From the IMG/VR virus record IMGVR_UViG_3300027816_004420, positions 85,632-149,631 of that record: DNA of 64,000 bases; one strand, given 5' to 3'. This stretch comes from a virus. The notes under the pieces were generated by a model, which did no database searches, was not told where the DNA came from, and saw only the letters and a list, made by a program, of their open reading frames with translations. Within the stretch, counting starts at the first letter, position 1. Each line of letters starts with the position of its first letter. Position numbers and translations under genes: made by a program. Positions 9,260-18,924 of this stretch are shown here, piece after piece.

Positions 9260-12200
9260 CTGCACTATATTTTGTCTTAAATTTATCCAAAGCAGACGCA
9301 CCTGCAACTAATCCAAAGTAAAACTGGTTTGGAGCACCAATCATAAAATTGTTTGTCCAAGTTCCAGCCGTTGCAGAATATTGTTGGTTTTGGTTAACAG
9401 CAAAAATATAACCTCTTTGATATATGTCACTTACGTTGTTGTATGAACCACTGAAATAAGATGGTGCATTCGTAAATCTTCTACTCAAAGATTGATATTC
9501 GTAAGAGATAATACCATCTGATATGTTCGTTTTCCAATTATTTTTTTCAGTTCCAAAAATTGAATTACCGCCTTCTAAACCCCACTGATAAAAAGGAACT
9601 CTTTGTGATTTAATACCGAAAGGATATGTCAGTGCATTTGCGTTAGATGCTGGTCTGAAGTTAATAACCCCTGGTGAAATATAGTCTTTTATCTGTAAAT
9701 CTGCAGTTGAGGATGAGAAGAATATTCCCATAACATTATTACCTGCGGTTTGTAAAACTACAACAGCATTGTTCGGGTCATTTGCATCAAAAGGATAAAA
9801 TTCTGTGCTGAAAGGAACTATTCCAATTTCACTATTAATTGACATCATTTGAACCAAGTCGGCATCCACCCTATTCTTAGGTTGAATAATTCCAACTGTC
9901 GATGACCTCGTGAATAAACTATTGATTGAGTTATCTCTCAATCCCAACATTTGTTGTAAGAAAGTCGCACTCGTGATTCTAGAAAGAACAAATAGGTTTA
10001 CAATATCTGATGTGTCGGAGTAACTTGTAGGATTCAGATTTGACATCACATAAGCCTTTGCGGATGCCTCCATTATAATTTCTTGGTAAAACGAATCCTT
10101 CATACCCAAATTTATGATTGTTGTTGGAAATAAAAGATTTCTCGAATTAATTGAATATTGTGGCCCTAATGTATTTGCGGGGGAACCTATAAATCTCGAA
10201 GATGTTGAACCACTTAAAAATGGACTACTTCTAAAATAAAAATTGTTTGTATCACTATCAAAATAAGTTAACCTTGAAGGATACTTTGGTGCCAAAGGTT
10301 TATTGTTCAAATCAAAAAATACATCTATTTGGATTGGGAACATAAATAAAGAACCGTTTATCCAATTATTCGTAAATGATTGAGACAAAACCCCTCTACA
10401 CAAACCATAGTTAAATCGGAATCTATATGCCCACTCATTAAAATTTCTAATATCTTTTCCAATATCCAAAAGTGGTCTTCGTAAGAACTGGTAACATCCG
10501 CTTACTACTGCATCAGTTTCAGTGCATCCTGTATTCACTTTAAATGTCGTTCCATTTCCCTCGTAACATTTGAGTGAAACTATTTGTGAACAAAGATTTA
10601 ATGTATCTATAACGTTGGTGTAACTGTATTGTCCTACAATATCTGCGGTTGTTATGTCCGCACCTGTGCTGTAAGCATCCACTGAAATTGCACCTTCACC
10701 ATACGCAGAGATTTGATAAATTGCAAAACCAATGTTTTGTTGTAACAAAGCGGGATTCAATGTCCAAGTTCCACCATCCAAGTTATCTGAAGAGGGTAAT
10801 CTGTCGGTTCTCATCACATTTAGAGTGTTAGTGGAAATATTCATTGGATTACCTGTAAATGATGGTAAGAACACATTTGTGTAATAGGTTATTTCTACAT
10901 CTTTGGGTCTCCTTCCAGATTCTTGAACATAAAAGAAAGCTGCACCAGAAATATCTTCAGCTGTATTATATTTTCCAACACGTTGTGAAGGTGTTGTTAC
11001 AATAGATGAGTATGCACCATTATATGGGCTAGAAACGACTCCGTTTGAAAAATCTAATGAACCAGATGGATTAGTTGTTCTATCCAAACTACTATAATAT
11101 CCCACGTTGAAAGTTGTGAATGCTGACCACTGTTTTCCTATTTCAGTCGTGTTATTTATACCACCCCTGAAGAAATGAGATGGGTAAAATATTTCAGATT
11201 GACCATTTTGTGTGAATGGTTGAACGCTCATTATATTGGAATTAAGTTTCTGGATTGGAATATTAAGTCTTGTTTCTGCGGTCAAGGTTAATGCATCAGG
11301 GTCATTGAAACCAAAAAGAACTCCTAAACCGTATTTGTTCACGTAGGTTGGTGAATACGGGTCAACACCTCTTTGTAAGATTGTGATATACTGATTTCCA
11401 TAATCTTGGAAAATTTGTGAATAAGGAATTTCGTTGGTGTAATATCCGTTGAGCCAACCAGTGTTGATACAAATACCAAGAATTTTAATGTGTTTCTGAT
11501 TATTTCCAATAATAACCGTCCCTGAATTTACAATTTGCGGTAAAGATTCATCTGGAGCTCCACCAAATAAGTTTATCGCTTGATTTATTGTTAGTGCAGT
11601 AATTACTTGATAATATTCGATATCCGCCGGATATGTATACCCCGTTATCTCGGAACCTCTATTTAATTGGTAGGTTGTTGTGAGGTTACTATAAGGGTTG
11701 TTAGGGTCACAATATCCCACATTATATGTTGATGGACCAGGATTAAGAGCCTGTCCATAAATACCACTTGTTTGTGGTGTATTTCCTGTGAAATTAAAGT
11801 TAACGTCGGTTGTATCTAAGGGGTTAACAAAACTTAACAATGTGCCAGTTTCAAGTTTGTCTGACAAAAAGATTGTAAGTGTATTATCCAAGTGATTAAC
11901 CAAATTATTTGGTGAATTAAATGTAACTTTGATACGATTAACACCATCAAAATATTTTTTTCTCGTGTTAAAAATATTAACTCTTTCACCTAAGGGGAGA
12001 TAATTTGAGTAAGCGAAAAAATCAACAGGACAACCATCTATAAAAATACTACCATCATCCCCTGAATCCATAACCTTGTATGAGTTTCTACTGAATGGGT
12101 CACCGTCATTTCCACCCGCAGCACTTGCGAATGCAAGTGCCACCGCATCTCTACTATCCTCATCGAACGACTGAACATAAGGGCTTGCTAATAATTTTTC

Positions 12201-14306
12201 ATAATATTGAATTGAATCTGAGAATCTTGAGAGTAATCCACTTTGACTTGATGTTAATGATTGGTCTTGAGATATATCTTTTGGTTTACACTCGCAACCT
12301 TGGCAGTCTGGATATGTTAATACCGGTAGGGATATAACTTTTATTTTCTGACCTCGGAAAATTTGGTATATTTTATTTATAGCAAAAATAGATAATCCAT
12401 ATTTTATTGAAATTGCTAAGTTTTTCCCTGCAATTGCTAAAGTATCTTTTGCTTCTGTAGTTTTTTGACCTGCCAAAAATTTTAAAGCAGCACCAGCAAT
12501 AGATGCAACTCCAGTTCCAACCAAGTTTGCACCAGCCGCAGTTAACTTACCAGCTTCAATATAAAGTTTAATACCTTTAATAACACCTTTTCCGAAAAGG
12601 TATAAATGATATCCAACTAAAGCCGCAAATAAACCAATAAGGATATTTTTCAAACCCAACAAAAGATTTAAAAAGAAGACTATAAAATGGAGTGCAATTA
12701 AAAGTGGGATTGAAACAATCTGAAGGAGTTGAAGTAAAAGTGAGACAATAAAAAATAAAAAGTCAAAGTTTTTGAACCCTTCGTTTACCGGAAATTTATT
12801 CACTGTGTCAGAACATGAATCATCATCAATTTCTTTGATTCCTATAAACCTTCCTCTACCCCCATCTTTATATTGGTCTATCAAACCTGAAACTGTATAA
12901 ACTCTATTATATTCGAATTGATAAAATGTGTCTTCACAGTTTATCATCTCATTAAGTTTTGTTGTTGCGTCCTGAACAGAAAACCCGTTAGTATAACCTG
13001 ACCAATCTAGCCCAAAATAATAAGAACTTTTTAGTTGATTTCTTTGTTGTAAAGGAGGGTTAACATTAGGATTGTTTGGGTCAACCGCAGTGCTACTCCA
13101 ACCATACTCTCTAACGTTTGGAACTAAAAAATACGGTCTTTTGACAGATTCACTTAGACTATTTGATTGTTGCCATTTAATTTTAAATCTATATTTTCCC
13201 TTAGTGGGAATTCCAATCGTTGGGTCGTTTGATAGAATTTTTTCACCAAACTCGTTTGTGACTAAATAATCCAAATTCATTGGGAGTTCTACCAACCATA
13301 CCCCATTTTCGTCTATTAAATTTCCACTTTGTTCCAATCTGTATTCTTCAAGAATTGGATTGCCGCTCAAGTCAGTATTAATTGTTTGTCTTACTGCAAG
13401 TATTTGACCAGGTCCTGCAACAAGTGAACATAGGTTACCGAAATTATCTCTCGGTTTACCACCCCTTATTGTTATAGAACCTAATTTCAAATCGGGTCTT
13501 AACCTAAACTTGTCAGGTGTGGAATAAACCGAACCCATGAAAACAGAAGTAGGCTGTATGTCAATGTTTGCATCATCCCTCAAATCAAAATCAAGTCGGT
13601 TGATTGCTATTTGACAAACATCAGGGTCACCCCATAAAGGACTAACTTCAATTGTTCTATTCAAATTTACAATTTGAGGAAGAGAATTCAAATCAGTTGA
13701 GCTTCTAAATCTATTTCCCGCCACTTGTGATTCCGTTGCCCTTCCAATTCTAATTAAATCTTGTGGTGTCAATGAGAATTCACCCATGTCCGACAAATCA
13801 ACGTCCATCACAAATTGTTGATTACCAACCGGAACTCCCATTATCATGTAGTCCCCACTTTCGTTTGTTTTTGCGGTAAATTTGTAATACCTATCGTATA
13901 ACTCAACAACCGTAGACGCGGTCAATGCATCAAGCCTACTTGGTAAAGTTCCTGTAGGATTGTGTCCGCTATGTGACCTTTCGTAAGGTAGGAGATTGTA
14001 TCGATATCCATCTTCATTTTTGTCTTCAGGAGACTTATAAGGATATATACTTGAAATGATAGGGTTCGATTGGTCTACCTCAGTGATAGGAACAAAAACC
14101 GAGACCCTTGCGTTGGGTAATCCAAATCCGTTATTAGCAGTAACTCTTCCTACAACCACACCGTAATCAGCACAAGCTCTTATATAAACATCCGTTTGTT
14201 GTATTGTCAAAGACAGAATTTCTAAAAATTCAAAGTCTTGGTCGAGTTGAACATTAATTGTTTTGTTTACACCTAATTCGGTTCTTATTCTATAGGATTG
14301 ACCCAT
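9252..14306 (-). CDS. Giant baseplate-region protein with carboxypeptidase-regulatory-like domain and hydrophobic segment
   Basis: A 1684-residue protein. The first ATG is at 14306; the preceding in-frame TTG adds only one residue. Residues of about 50-170 read like a carboxypeptidase-regulatory (CarboxypepD_reg) beta sandwich: GRVTANNGFGLPNARVSVFV, then later GDYMIMGVPVGNQQFVMDVD. Residues of about 515-620 form a long hydrophobic region with several membrane-helix-like stretches (for example FLFFIVSLLLQLLQIVSIPL), followed by Ala/Gly-rich segments. A Cys cluster (CQGCEC) lies near residue 670. The remainder is beta-rich. The gene follows gp6 as T4 gene 7 does, so a gp7-like wedge role is possible by synteny only. 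The hydrophobic core is unusual for a wedge protein and could be buried in the tail or inserted in a host membrane. Confidence 0.55.
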   Translation of the reverse strand: MGQSYRIRTELGVNKTINVQLDQDFEFLEILSLTIQQTDVYIRACADYGVVVGRVTANNGFGLPNARVSVFVPITEVDQSNPIISSIYPYKSPEDKNEDGYRYNLLPYERSHSGHNPTGTLPSRLDALTASTVVELYDRYYKFTAKTNESGDYMIMGVPVGNQQFVMDVDLSDMGEFSLTPQDLIRIGRATESQVAGNRFRSSTDLNSLPQIVNLNRTIEVSPLWGDPDVCQIAINRLDFDLRDDANIDIQPTSVFMGSVYSTPDKFRLRPDLKLGSITIRGGKPRDNFGNLCSLVAGPGQILAVRQTINTDLSGNPILEEYRLEQSGNLIDENGVWLVELPMNLDYLVTNEFGEKILSNDPTIGIPTKGKYRFKIKWQQSNSLSESVKRPYFLVPNVREYGWSSTAVDPNNPNVNPPLQQRNQLKSSYYFGLDWSGYTNGFSVQDATTKLNEMINCEDTFYQFEYNRVYTVSGLIDQYKDGGRGRFIGIKEIDDDSCSDTVNKFPVNEGFKNFDFLFFIVSLLLQLLQIVSIPLLIALHFIVFFLNLLLGLKNILIGLFAALVGYHLYLFGKGVIKGIKLYIEAGKLTAAGANLVGTGVASIAGAALKFLAGQKTTEAKDTLAIAGKNLAISIKYGLSIFAINKIYQIFRGQKIKVISLPVLTYPDCQGCECKPKDISQDQSLTSSQSGLLSRFSDSIQYYEKLLASPYVQSFDEDSRDAVALAFASAAGGNDGDPFSRNSYKVMDSGDDGSIFIDGCPVDFFAYSNYLPLGERVNIFNTRKKYFDGVNRIKVTFNSPNNLVNHLDNTLTIFLSDKLETGTLLSFVNPLDTTDVNFNFTGNTPQTSGIYGQALNPGPSTYNVGYCDPNNPYSNLTTTYQLNRGSEITGYTYPADIEYYQVITALTINQAINLFGGAPDESLPQIVNSGTVIIGNNQKHIKILGICINTGWLNGYYTNEIPYSQIFQDYGNQYITILQRGVDPYSPTYVNKYGLGVLFGFNDPDALTLTAETRLNIPIQKLNSNIMSVQPFTQNGQSEIFYPSHFFRGGINNTTEIGKQWSAFTTFNVGYYSSLDRTTNPSGSLDFSNGVVSSPYNGAYSSIVTTPSQRVGKYNTAEDISGAAFFYVQESGRRPKDVEITYYTNVFLPSFTGNPMNISTNTLNVMRTDRLPSSDNLDGGTWTLNPALLQQNIGFAIYQISAYGEGAISVDAYSTGADITTADIVGQYSYTNVIDTLNLCSQIVSLKCYEGNGTTFKVNTGCTETDAVVSGCYQFLRRPLLDIGKDIRNFNEWAYRFRFNYGLCRGVLSQSFTNNWINGSLFMFPIQIDVFFDLNNKPLAPKYPSRLTYFDSDTNNFYFRSSPFLSGSTSSRFIGSPANTLGPQYSINSRNLLFPTTIINLGMKDSFYQEIIMEASAKAYVMSNLNPTSYSDTSDIVNLFVLSRITSATFLQQMLGLRDNSINSLFTRSSTVGIIQPKNRVDADLVQMMSINSEIGIVPFSTEFYPFDANDPNNAVVVLQTAGNNVMGIFFSSSTADLQIKDYISPGVINFRPASNANALTYPFGIKSQRVPFYQWGLEGGNSIFGTEKNNWKTNISDGIISYEYQSLSRRFTNAPSYFSGSYNNVSDIYQRGYIFAVNQNQQYSATAGTWTNNFMIGAPNQFYFGLVAGASALDKFKTKYSADE

Positions 14307-14320
14307 CAACTAGTTTTTCA

Positions 14321-14327
14321 ATAAATA
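14321..14327 (-). promoter_or_regulatory. TATTTAT motif, candidate late promoter
   Basis: TATTTAT on the coding strand ends 14 bases before the ATG at 14306. The 94-base gap to the gp6-like gene also contains a small 6-bp inverted repeat (14363-14378, AAAA loop) without a U-run, too weak to call a terminator. Confidence 0.45.
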
Positions 14328-14400
14328 GTTTAACTGTAATTTTCAAAGACGAAATCACACACCACTTAAAAATAAGTGAATTGATTACGAAATAAACTAA

Positions 14401-16239
14401 TTAAGAAAAGGTTACAGATTGGAAATTCTTAACTAAGATTTTGATATCTTTTGTTGGGTATCTAACTTGGTAAACCTGTGAGGGTTGTGCAAAGATTGTA
14501 TTGTCTACAGGTTGTATCTGTTTTGTTTCTGGGTCTGAATATTCCATTGACGTTTCGGCTGAAGAATATTGACCACCTACTTTATTAAAAACTTTTACGT
14601 CAGCAACTGTCAGAACTCCGTTTTGGTTTTGAACAATACTTTCGAGTTCAGATAAATTTACATTCTGACCCATTTCTCTTCCGAGTGGGTCCATGTATGC
14701 AGAGATTCTATCCACTACAGCGGTAATAACTTGTCCTGAATTTTGTGCGGAGTCGAGAACAATTGAAATTTCAAAAGAAAGGTCAATTACTTCTGCAGTC
14801 AAAATCGAAATATAGTCGTTCATCATTCTGTAATTAGAAAGATAAGTTGCAACATTTTGTCTCAACGTGTTTGAGACAATACTTGTTAGTTTTCCTGAGG
14901 TGTCATATGATAATAATTGGATGAGAATCTTATTATCATTTTCGGTAATTGAAACTTTGGCAGGTGCACCATATTGTGATGGCATTGTTCTTATCAATGA
15001 TTCATAATCTTGAACCGTAACAGCTCTTTTTTGTGCCGAAAAGTTGAATGAAACATAGTTTCTAACCTCTTCTACTGTTGGAACTCCAGCACCTCCAACA
15101 GCTGCTGTTACGTTATTACATCTCAATGAGTTAACCACTGACGAATTAGTCGATTCTGATGGTCCGTTAACATAAAACGAAACCGTTCCGATTTGATTGA
15201 TTACATTTGTTCCCAAGTTTGTTGCCAATCCACCACCGATTCTATATTGAATAAACAGTGTCGAATTAGGGACTAAAGCCGCACCCAAAGACATATTATT
15301 AGAGTATCTTTGTATTTCAGCAGTCAAACCTAAAGTTGTAAATTCATCTAATGCATCTTGTGCGGTATTTGTTCCGCCTCCGAAAGTTAATTTTTTGAAT
15401 CCTTCGGCTGTGTATTCTGAAATAAACCTATTCTGAGTTTGAATATATCTTCCTACTTTTATACCAGGCTGGTCTGAAACTTTGGTCGGGTCTTCAACAA
15501 AGATTCTGTCTTCGGCCAATGAGTCAACTTCATACCACCTATTCTGTGCCCCCAAGAATTCAGCAACTGAAGGGATGTTAGTATATTCAGTTCCATTTTT
15601 CAACAATACACTTGTGATACCTAGAACATTTTTTTCAGGTAGGAATAACTCTAAGAATGGTCTTACATCATTCGGGGTAATAACCCTTTTGAAAACCTTT
15701 GTAATACCATTTACGACAAGTTCTCTCTTGGTAATTGTATAATTTATCAAGACATTGTTTGCGTTGAAATTTGGTATCTTCAATCTGTTTGGAAAACCTT
15801 GAGAGTTGTATGGTGATGCAAAATCAATATCATTAATATTTTCAAAAACAATCCCACCACCGGTAAACTGTGAACCTCTCGTTAAAACTCCGAGGTATCT
15901 TTCATCTTCTTTGTCTCCAAAGGCTGGAACGGTAATTGAAAAGTCAACAAGTGCAACTGAAGGTCTTTGACCAGGAACCTTTAATCCATAAGTTCTTGCT
16001 ATGTTATAAACAGATGACCTTTGTTGTGCGTATTGTAATACTGTTTCTTGAATACTTCTATCGATATTGTAATGTAAATTGTCGGCAATCGCGGCATTCA
16101 TGTCTAAGAACACTGAAAAAACAGATGCATCATTAAAGTCCTGAATTAATTCAGGGTAGAATGTTCTGACGTAATTAAGAAGCTCGGTTCTTATTGCTTG
16201 ATAATCTCTTGTAGTATATGATATTTTTCTGTTCGCCAT
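14401..16239 (-). CDS. Baseplate wedge protein, T4 gp6-like (baseplate J family)
   Basis: A 612-residue protein. The N-terminus (YTTRDYQAIRTELLNYVRTF, then VFSVFLDMNAAIADNLHYNI) is the characteristic start of gp6/baseplate J proteins. The C-terminal third carries the expected late beta region (RAVTVQDYESLIRTMPSQYG near residue 405). T4 gp6 is about 660 residues, so the length fits. In T4, gp6 dimers form the inner ring of the baseplate wedge and drive its conformational change on infection. It starts 5 bases past the stop of the gp25-like gene, as expected for a conserved 25-6 gene pair. Confidence 0.88.
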   Translation of the reverse strand: MANRKISYTTRDYQAIRTELLNYVRTFYPELIQDFNDASVFSVFLDMNAAIADNLHYNIDRSIQETVLQYAQQRSSVYNIARTYGLKVPGQRPSVALVDFSITVPAFGDKEDERYLGVLTRGSQFTGGGIVFENINDIDFASPYNSQGFPNRLKIPNFNANNVLINYTITKRELVVNGITKVFKRVITPNDVRPFLELFLPEKNVLGITSVLLKNGTEYTNIPSVAEFLGAQNRWYEVDSLAEDRIFVEDPTKVSDQPGIKVGRYIQTQNRFISEYTAEGFKKLTFGGGTNTAQDALDEFTTLGLTAEIQRYSNNMSLGAALVPNSTLFIQYRIGGGLATNLGTNVINQIGTVSFYVNGPSESTNSSVVNSLRCNNVTAAVGGAGVPTVEEVRNYVSFNFSAQKRAVTVQDYESLIRTMPSQYGAPAKVSITENDNKILIQLLSYDTSGKLTSIVSNTLRQNVATYLSNYRMMNDYISILTAEVIDLSFEISIVLDSAQNSGQVITAVVDRISAYMDPLGREMGQNVNLSELESIVQNQNGVLTVADVKVFNKVGGQYSSAETSMEYSDPETKQIQPVDNTIFAQPSQVYQVRYPTKDIKILVKNFQSVTFS

Positions 16240-16244
16240 CTATT

Positions 16245-16715
16245 TTAAATATTGACAATTATAAAATCACTTTGACCAAACGCATTCCTTTCGGTTGAAT
16301 AGTCAATTCTTAATTTTGCGGTATATTCAGAAGTCCCTTTACCCGGGAAACGATATATTGATATATCACCAGGACCTGCGATGTTTGGAGTATTGGCTGA
16401 ATCGATTTCCTCTTGGATATCAGCAGGTTCTATTGTTATATTATTCAAAAGTAACTCTGGCATAAATTGGGAAACCGCATCTCTGATATCTGATTCGATT
16501 GCTGCAAATGTCAACCCATCGAAAGGTTCAAATATAAATTCATAAAGTCTCGTTCCGAATTCTGGTAGAAAATATCTCGAACCCTTTCTTGTAAGAATTA
16601 AATGTAGAAGGTCAGCTTTGATTTCCTGAGCCTCAAATTCAGTAAGTGCTAAGTAGTCTCCTTTCCTCGAATCCCTAAAGGGGAAATTTATACCATATGT
16701 AATTCCATCTGCCAT
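16245..16715 (-). CDS. Baseplate wedge protein, T4 gp25-like (GPW/gp25 family)
   Basis: A 156-residue protein with the lysozyme-like gp25/gpW fold signature: FEAQEIKADLLHLILTRKGS, then FLPEFGTRLYEFIFEP, and AAIESDIRDAVSQFMP. gp25 binds gp6 at the wedge core and nucleates sheath assembly. The length (T4 gp25 is 132 residues) fits, with a short insertion near residues 100-115. It begins a late transcript with gp6: a TATTTATA motif lies 4 bases before its ATG. Confidence 0.9.
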   Translation of the reverse strand: MADGITYGINFPFRDSRKGDYLALTEFEAQEIKADLLHLILTRKGSRYFLPEFGTRLYEFIFEPFDGLTFAAIESDIRDAVSQFMPELLLNNITIEPADIQEEIDSANTPNIAGPGDISIYRFPGKGTSEYTAKLRIDYSTERNAFGQSDFIIVNI

Positions 16716-16719
16716 ATTG

Positions 16720-16727
16720 TATAAATA
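16720..16727 (-). promoter_or_regulatory. TATTTATA motif, candidate late promoter
   Basis: TATTTATA on the coding strand ends only 4 bases before the gp25-like ATG. It marks the switch from the replication/nucleotide block to late baseplate genes. If it is a -10 element, the transcript would be nearly leaderless. Confidence 0.45.
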
Positions 16728-16735
16728 TAGTTGGA

Positions 16736-16924
16736 TTATTTTTTTAATATAGTATTTCCTCTTTCAGCTCTCGGTTCGAATGGACAATGTCTACAATTAT
16801 TTCCACAACAATATCCTCTGTTAGTGTGATAATTCTCTGTGAACACTATTCTACCGTTCTCTTCGTAGAAATAAGAAGGGTCAAGTTTTTTAGGCTCGAC
16901 CCTTTTATCTTCATTATTTTTCAT
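16736..16924 (-). CDS. DUF5522-like small cysteine-rich protein
   Basis: A 62-residue protein. The core reads YFYEENGRIVFTENYHTNRG followed by YCCGNNCRHCPF, matching the short DUF5522 family of Bacteroidetes and other bacteria, whose function is unknown. Four Cys (CC-x3-C-x2-C) suggest metal or Fe-S binding. It lies 3 bases downstream of the ribonucleotide reductase stop, so the two are co-transcribed. A redox or metal-handling accessory role for the reductase is conceivable but not shown. It is probably host-acquired. Confidence 0.75.
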   Translation of the reverse strand: MKNNEDKRVEPKKLDPSYFYEENGRIVFTENYHTNRGYCCGNNCRHCPFEPRAERGNTILKK

Positions 16925-16927
16925 AGG

Positions 16928-18790
16928 TTATACCAATGTAATCTCACAAGCTCCTCCAGCACATGCTAGTTCTCCACTTAAATCAGTATCATCATCATTT
17001 TCAACAATTTTTGACAAATCAACATCTTTTAGCGTTTGTAATAGCTCTTCGTATTTTTCTTTTGTGCAATCTTCAAAAGGTGCTTGAATATATGTTCCAC
17101 CATTGTAAGGTAAAACTGAAAGTCCATTATAATGTTCCTTATTTTCCCACATCCATTCACCAACTGCCGGCCATTCATGTTCACGAATAGAAACTGTTGC
17201 AGATACGTTATGTGCATTTGAACCATTTCTATGACCTGGTTTAATCCATTCTTGTTGAACCTTTTTAACTCTTTCTAAGAGTTGAATGGGTGATTCATTT
17301 CTTAAGATAGACCCTTCAGGTGCCTTTTGTGGTATACTAATAACTGCAGTGTCATGTGGTCTGAAATATTCATCTTCAACAAGTTCAGGATGATTATTCT
17401 TTAGGTGTGTGTATATTGCTTCGTTTTTACCAACTCTAACTCTTCTGATATAGTAATCGTTATGCCATGCGTGAATACCTGATGAAGTTCCAAGTGTTAG
17501 TGAGGTAGTTCCTGCCGGTTTTACTGTTGTGGTTCTAGCCGACTTATTAATACCAATTAGGGATGTTACTCTTTCATTTTCTTCTTTTACCACTTTAGCC
17601 GCTGATTTCATGTTGAGACCCATAACCGCTCCTGAGCCAATTCCTGTCATTGAGATACCAATAAGGGCATCTTTTTCTGTAGTTCTTTGCCAAATTGGTC
17701 TTAGATAATGGAAATCAGTATATCCTGCCTGAAGAGTGCCAATGAAAGAAGCAGCCTTAACTCTATCTTCGTAATCTTCTTGAGATACGACATTTGAAAC
17801 GTTCACTTCAGTCAAGTTACAGAATTGGAAAGGACGAAGTGCAATTTCACAACATGGGTTAGTTCCCCAATCTTTGTCATTACTTAAGTAGATACCAGGT
17901 TCGCCAGCACCACTTGCTTCGATTCTTTTCCAAAGGTCCATAAAATAGTCCTTTGTAATTTTGTGTCTCATCAATACTGCTGAGTTATTAGCTCTTCCTC
18001 TTTGTGGATTTTGTTCCCACCAAGCACCACTTTTACAACCAATCATATCTTCATCAGTTGCTGAGAATAAACAAATCAAAGCCGCTCTTCTGATACCACC
18101 AGCTAACACTGCGTCCGCAATGTGACATACCATGTCATGAACTTCGATTGGAGTTAATTTTTCTCCATCTTCTTTCGCTTCTAAAATACCTTCTAATTTG
18201 ATTAGACATTCTTTCAGTGGTTGAGGACCAGGAGCCTTACCACCCGATGTTACAAGTCTAGCACCTTTTGGTCTGATATCACTATAATCAAACTCGATAT
18301 GAGAACCACCAAAGAAGTATGACTTGACTAATACTTTAACAGCATCAGCCCATCCCTCGATAGAGTCTGCAACTAACCATCTTCTACCTCTCTCTTTATT
18401 TGGTTTTCTAACCTCAGGTAACAACTCAACATGGTGTTTTTGAACTGAGTATCCAACACCTGTTCCACCTAAGAGTAAGAACATGATTTCAGAAAATACT
18501 CTCCAATCATCAATCGGTGCAAATGCACAGTTGTAAATTCTGTTTGGAGAAATTTCAATGGGTTTACCTGCAAATTGCATTGACCTCATTGAAGGAAGAA
18601 CTTGTTTTCTATAAACGTATTTATAGTTCTCTCTGATTTCTTCTTCTAGTTTGGGATACTTTTTGATATGCATCTCCATGTTTCTTGTGACTAATTCTTG
18701 CCACGTTTCTCTTCTCTTAAGTTCGGGAATATACTTAGCATACTTCATGTATACTGTAATCTCCGATAAAATCCTGTTCGAAATGTCCAT
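16928..18790 (-). CDS. nrdJ: Adenosylcobalamin-dependent (class II) ribonucleoside-triphosphate reductase
   Basis: A 620-residue protein. Catalytic residues match the Lactobacillus leichmannii monomeric enzyme in order and spacing: Cys88 (YNCAF), Asn311-x-Cys313-x-Glu315 (NPCCE), Cys324 (FCNLTE), and the C-terminal redox pair Cys610/Cys615 (CAGGAC). It reduces ribonucleotides to deoxyribonucleotides for phage DNA synthesis using a 5'-deoxyadenosyl radical from coenzyme B12, so it needs no oxygen and no separate NrdB subunit. It is shorter than the 739-residue bacterial enzyme, as is common in phages. The gene lies at the end of the replication block, after a 134-base leader with inverted repeats, and is followed by the DUF5522 gene. 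Confidence 0.93.
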   Translation of the reverse strand: MDISNRILSEITVYMKYAKYIPELKRRETWQELVTRNMEMHIKKYPKLEEEIRENYKYVYRKQVLPSMRSMQFAGKPIEISPNRIYNCAFAPIDDWRVFSEIMFLLLGGTGVGYSVQKHHVELLPEVRKPNKERGRRWLVADSIEGWADAVKVLVKSYFFGGSHIEFDYSDIRPKGARLVTSGGKAPGPQPLKECLIKLEGILEAKEDGEKLTPIEVHDMVCHIADAVLAGGIRRAALICLFSATDEDMIGCKSGAWWEQNPQRGRANNSAVLMRHKITKDYFMDLWKRIEASGAGEPGIYLSNDKDWGTNPCCEIALRPFQFCNLTEVNVSNVVSQEDYEDRVKAASFIGTLQAGYTDFHYLRPIWQRTTEKDALIGISMTGIGSGAVMGLNMKSAAKVVKEENERVTSLIGINKSARTTTVKPAGTTSLTLGTSSGIHAWHNDYYIRRVRVGKNEAIYTHLKNNHPELVEDEYFRPHDTAVISIPQKAPEGSILRNESPIQLLERVKKVQQEWIKPGHRNGSNAHNVSATVSIREHEWPAVGEWMWENKEHYNGLSVLPYNGGTYIQAPFEDCTKEKYEELLQTLKDVDLSKIVENDDDTDLSGELACAGGACEITLV

Positions 18791-18924
18791 TTTTTGTAGT
18801 TTTTGTTGTGTAAGTTTTTATCAAAAAATCGTCGATTTTTATGATAAATATGCGGTCGAACACTTTCCGACCACAAAATTAATTAAAAAAAAATAAGTTT
18901 TTTTGTTATAAAGTAGATATTTAA
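18791..18924 (-). promoter_or_regulatory. Leader of ribonucleotide reductase with two inverted repeats
   Basis: A 134-base gap. It contains an AT-rich imperfect palindrome at 18819-18846 (8-bp inner arm around TCGTCGA plus a 5-bp outer arm separated by one bulged base) and a second inverted repeat GGTCG/CGACC at 18854-18872 with a 9-base loop. A TATTTAT copy (18844-18850, coding strand) overlaps the first palindrome. Either repeat could end helicase transcripts weakly or control reductase expression; neither has the U-run of the strong terminators in this window. The gap is too small for a cobalamin riboswitch. Confidence 0.4.

Noticed and set aside
9259-9307. Upstream ATG extending the 564-residue structural protein by 16 residues
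   Set aside because: The extension lies inside the previous gene and is unlike the rest; ATGAATAA coupling at 9259 matches the pattern of neighbouring genes.
14307-14309. TTG start for the 1684-residue protein (the same situation occurs at 38524 for the OmpA-domain protein)
   Set aside because: ATG is the next codon in both cases, and adds only one residue of difference.
14363-14378. Hairpin after the gp6-like gene as a terminator
   Set aside because: Only 6 bp, AT-rich and without a U-run; much weaker than the other terminators in the window.
18791-18924. Cobalamin riboswitch before the B12-dependent reductase
   Set aside because: The gap is only 134 bases and no conserved B12-box-like element is visible.
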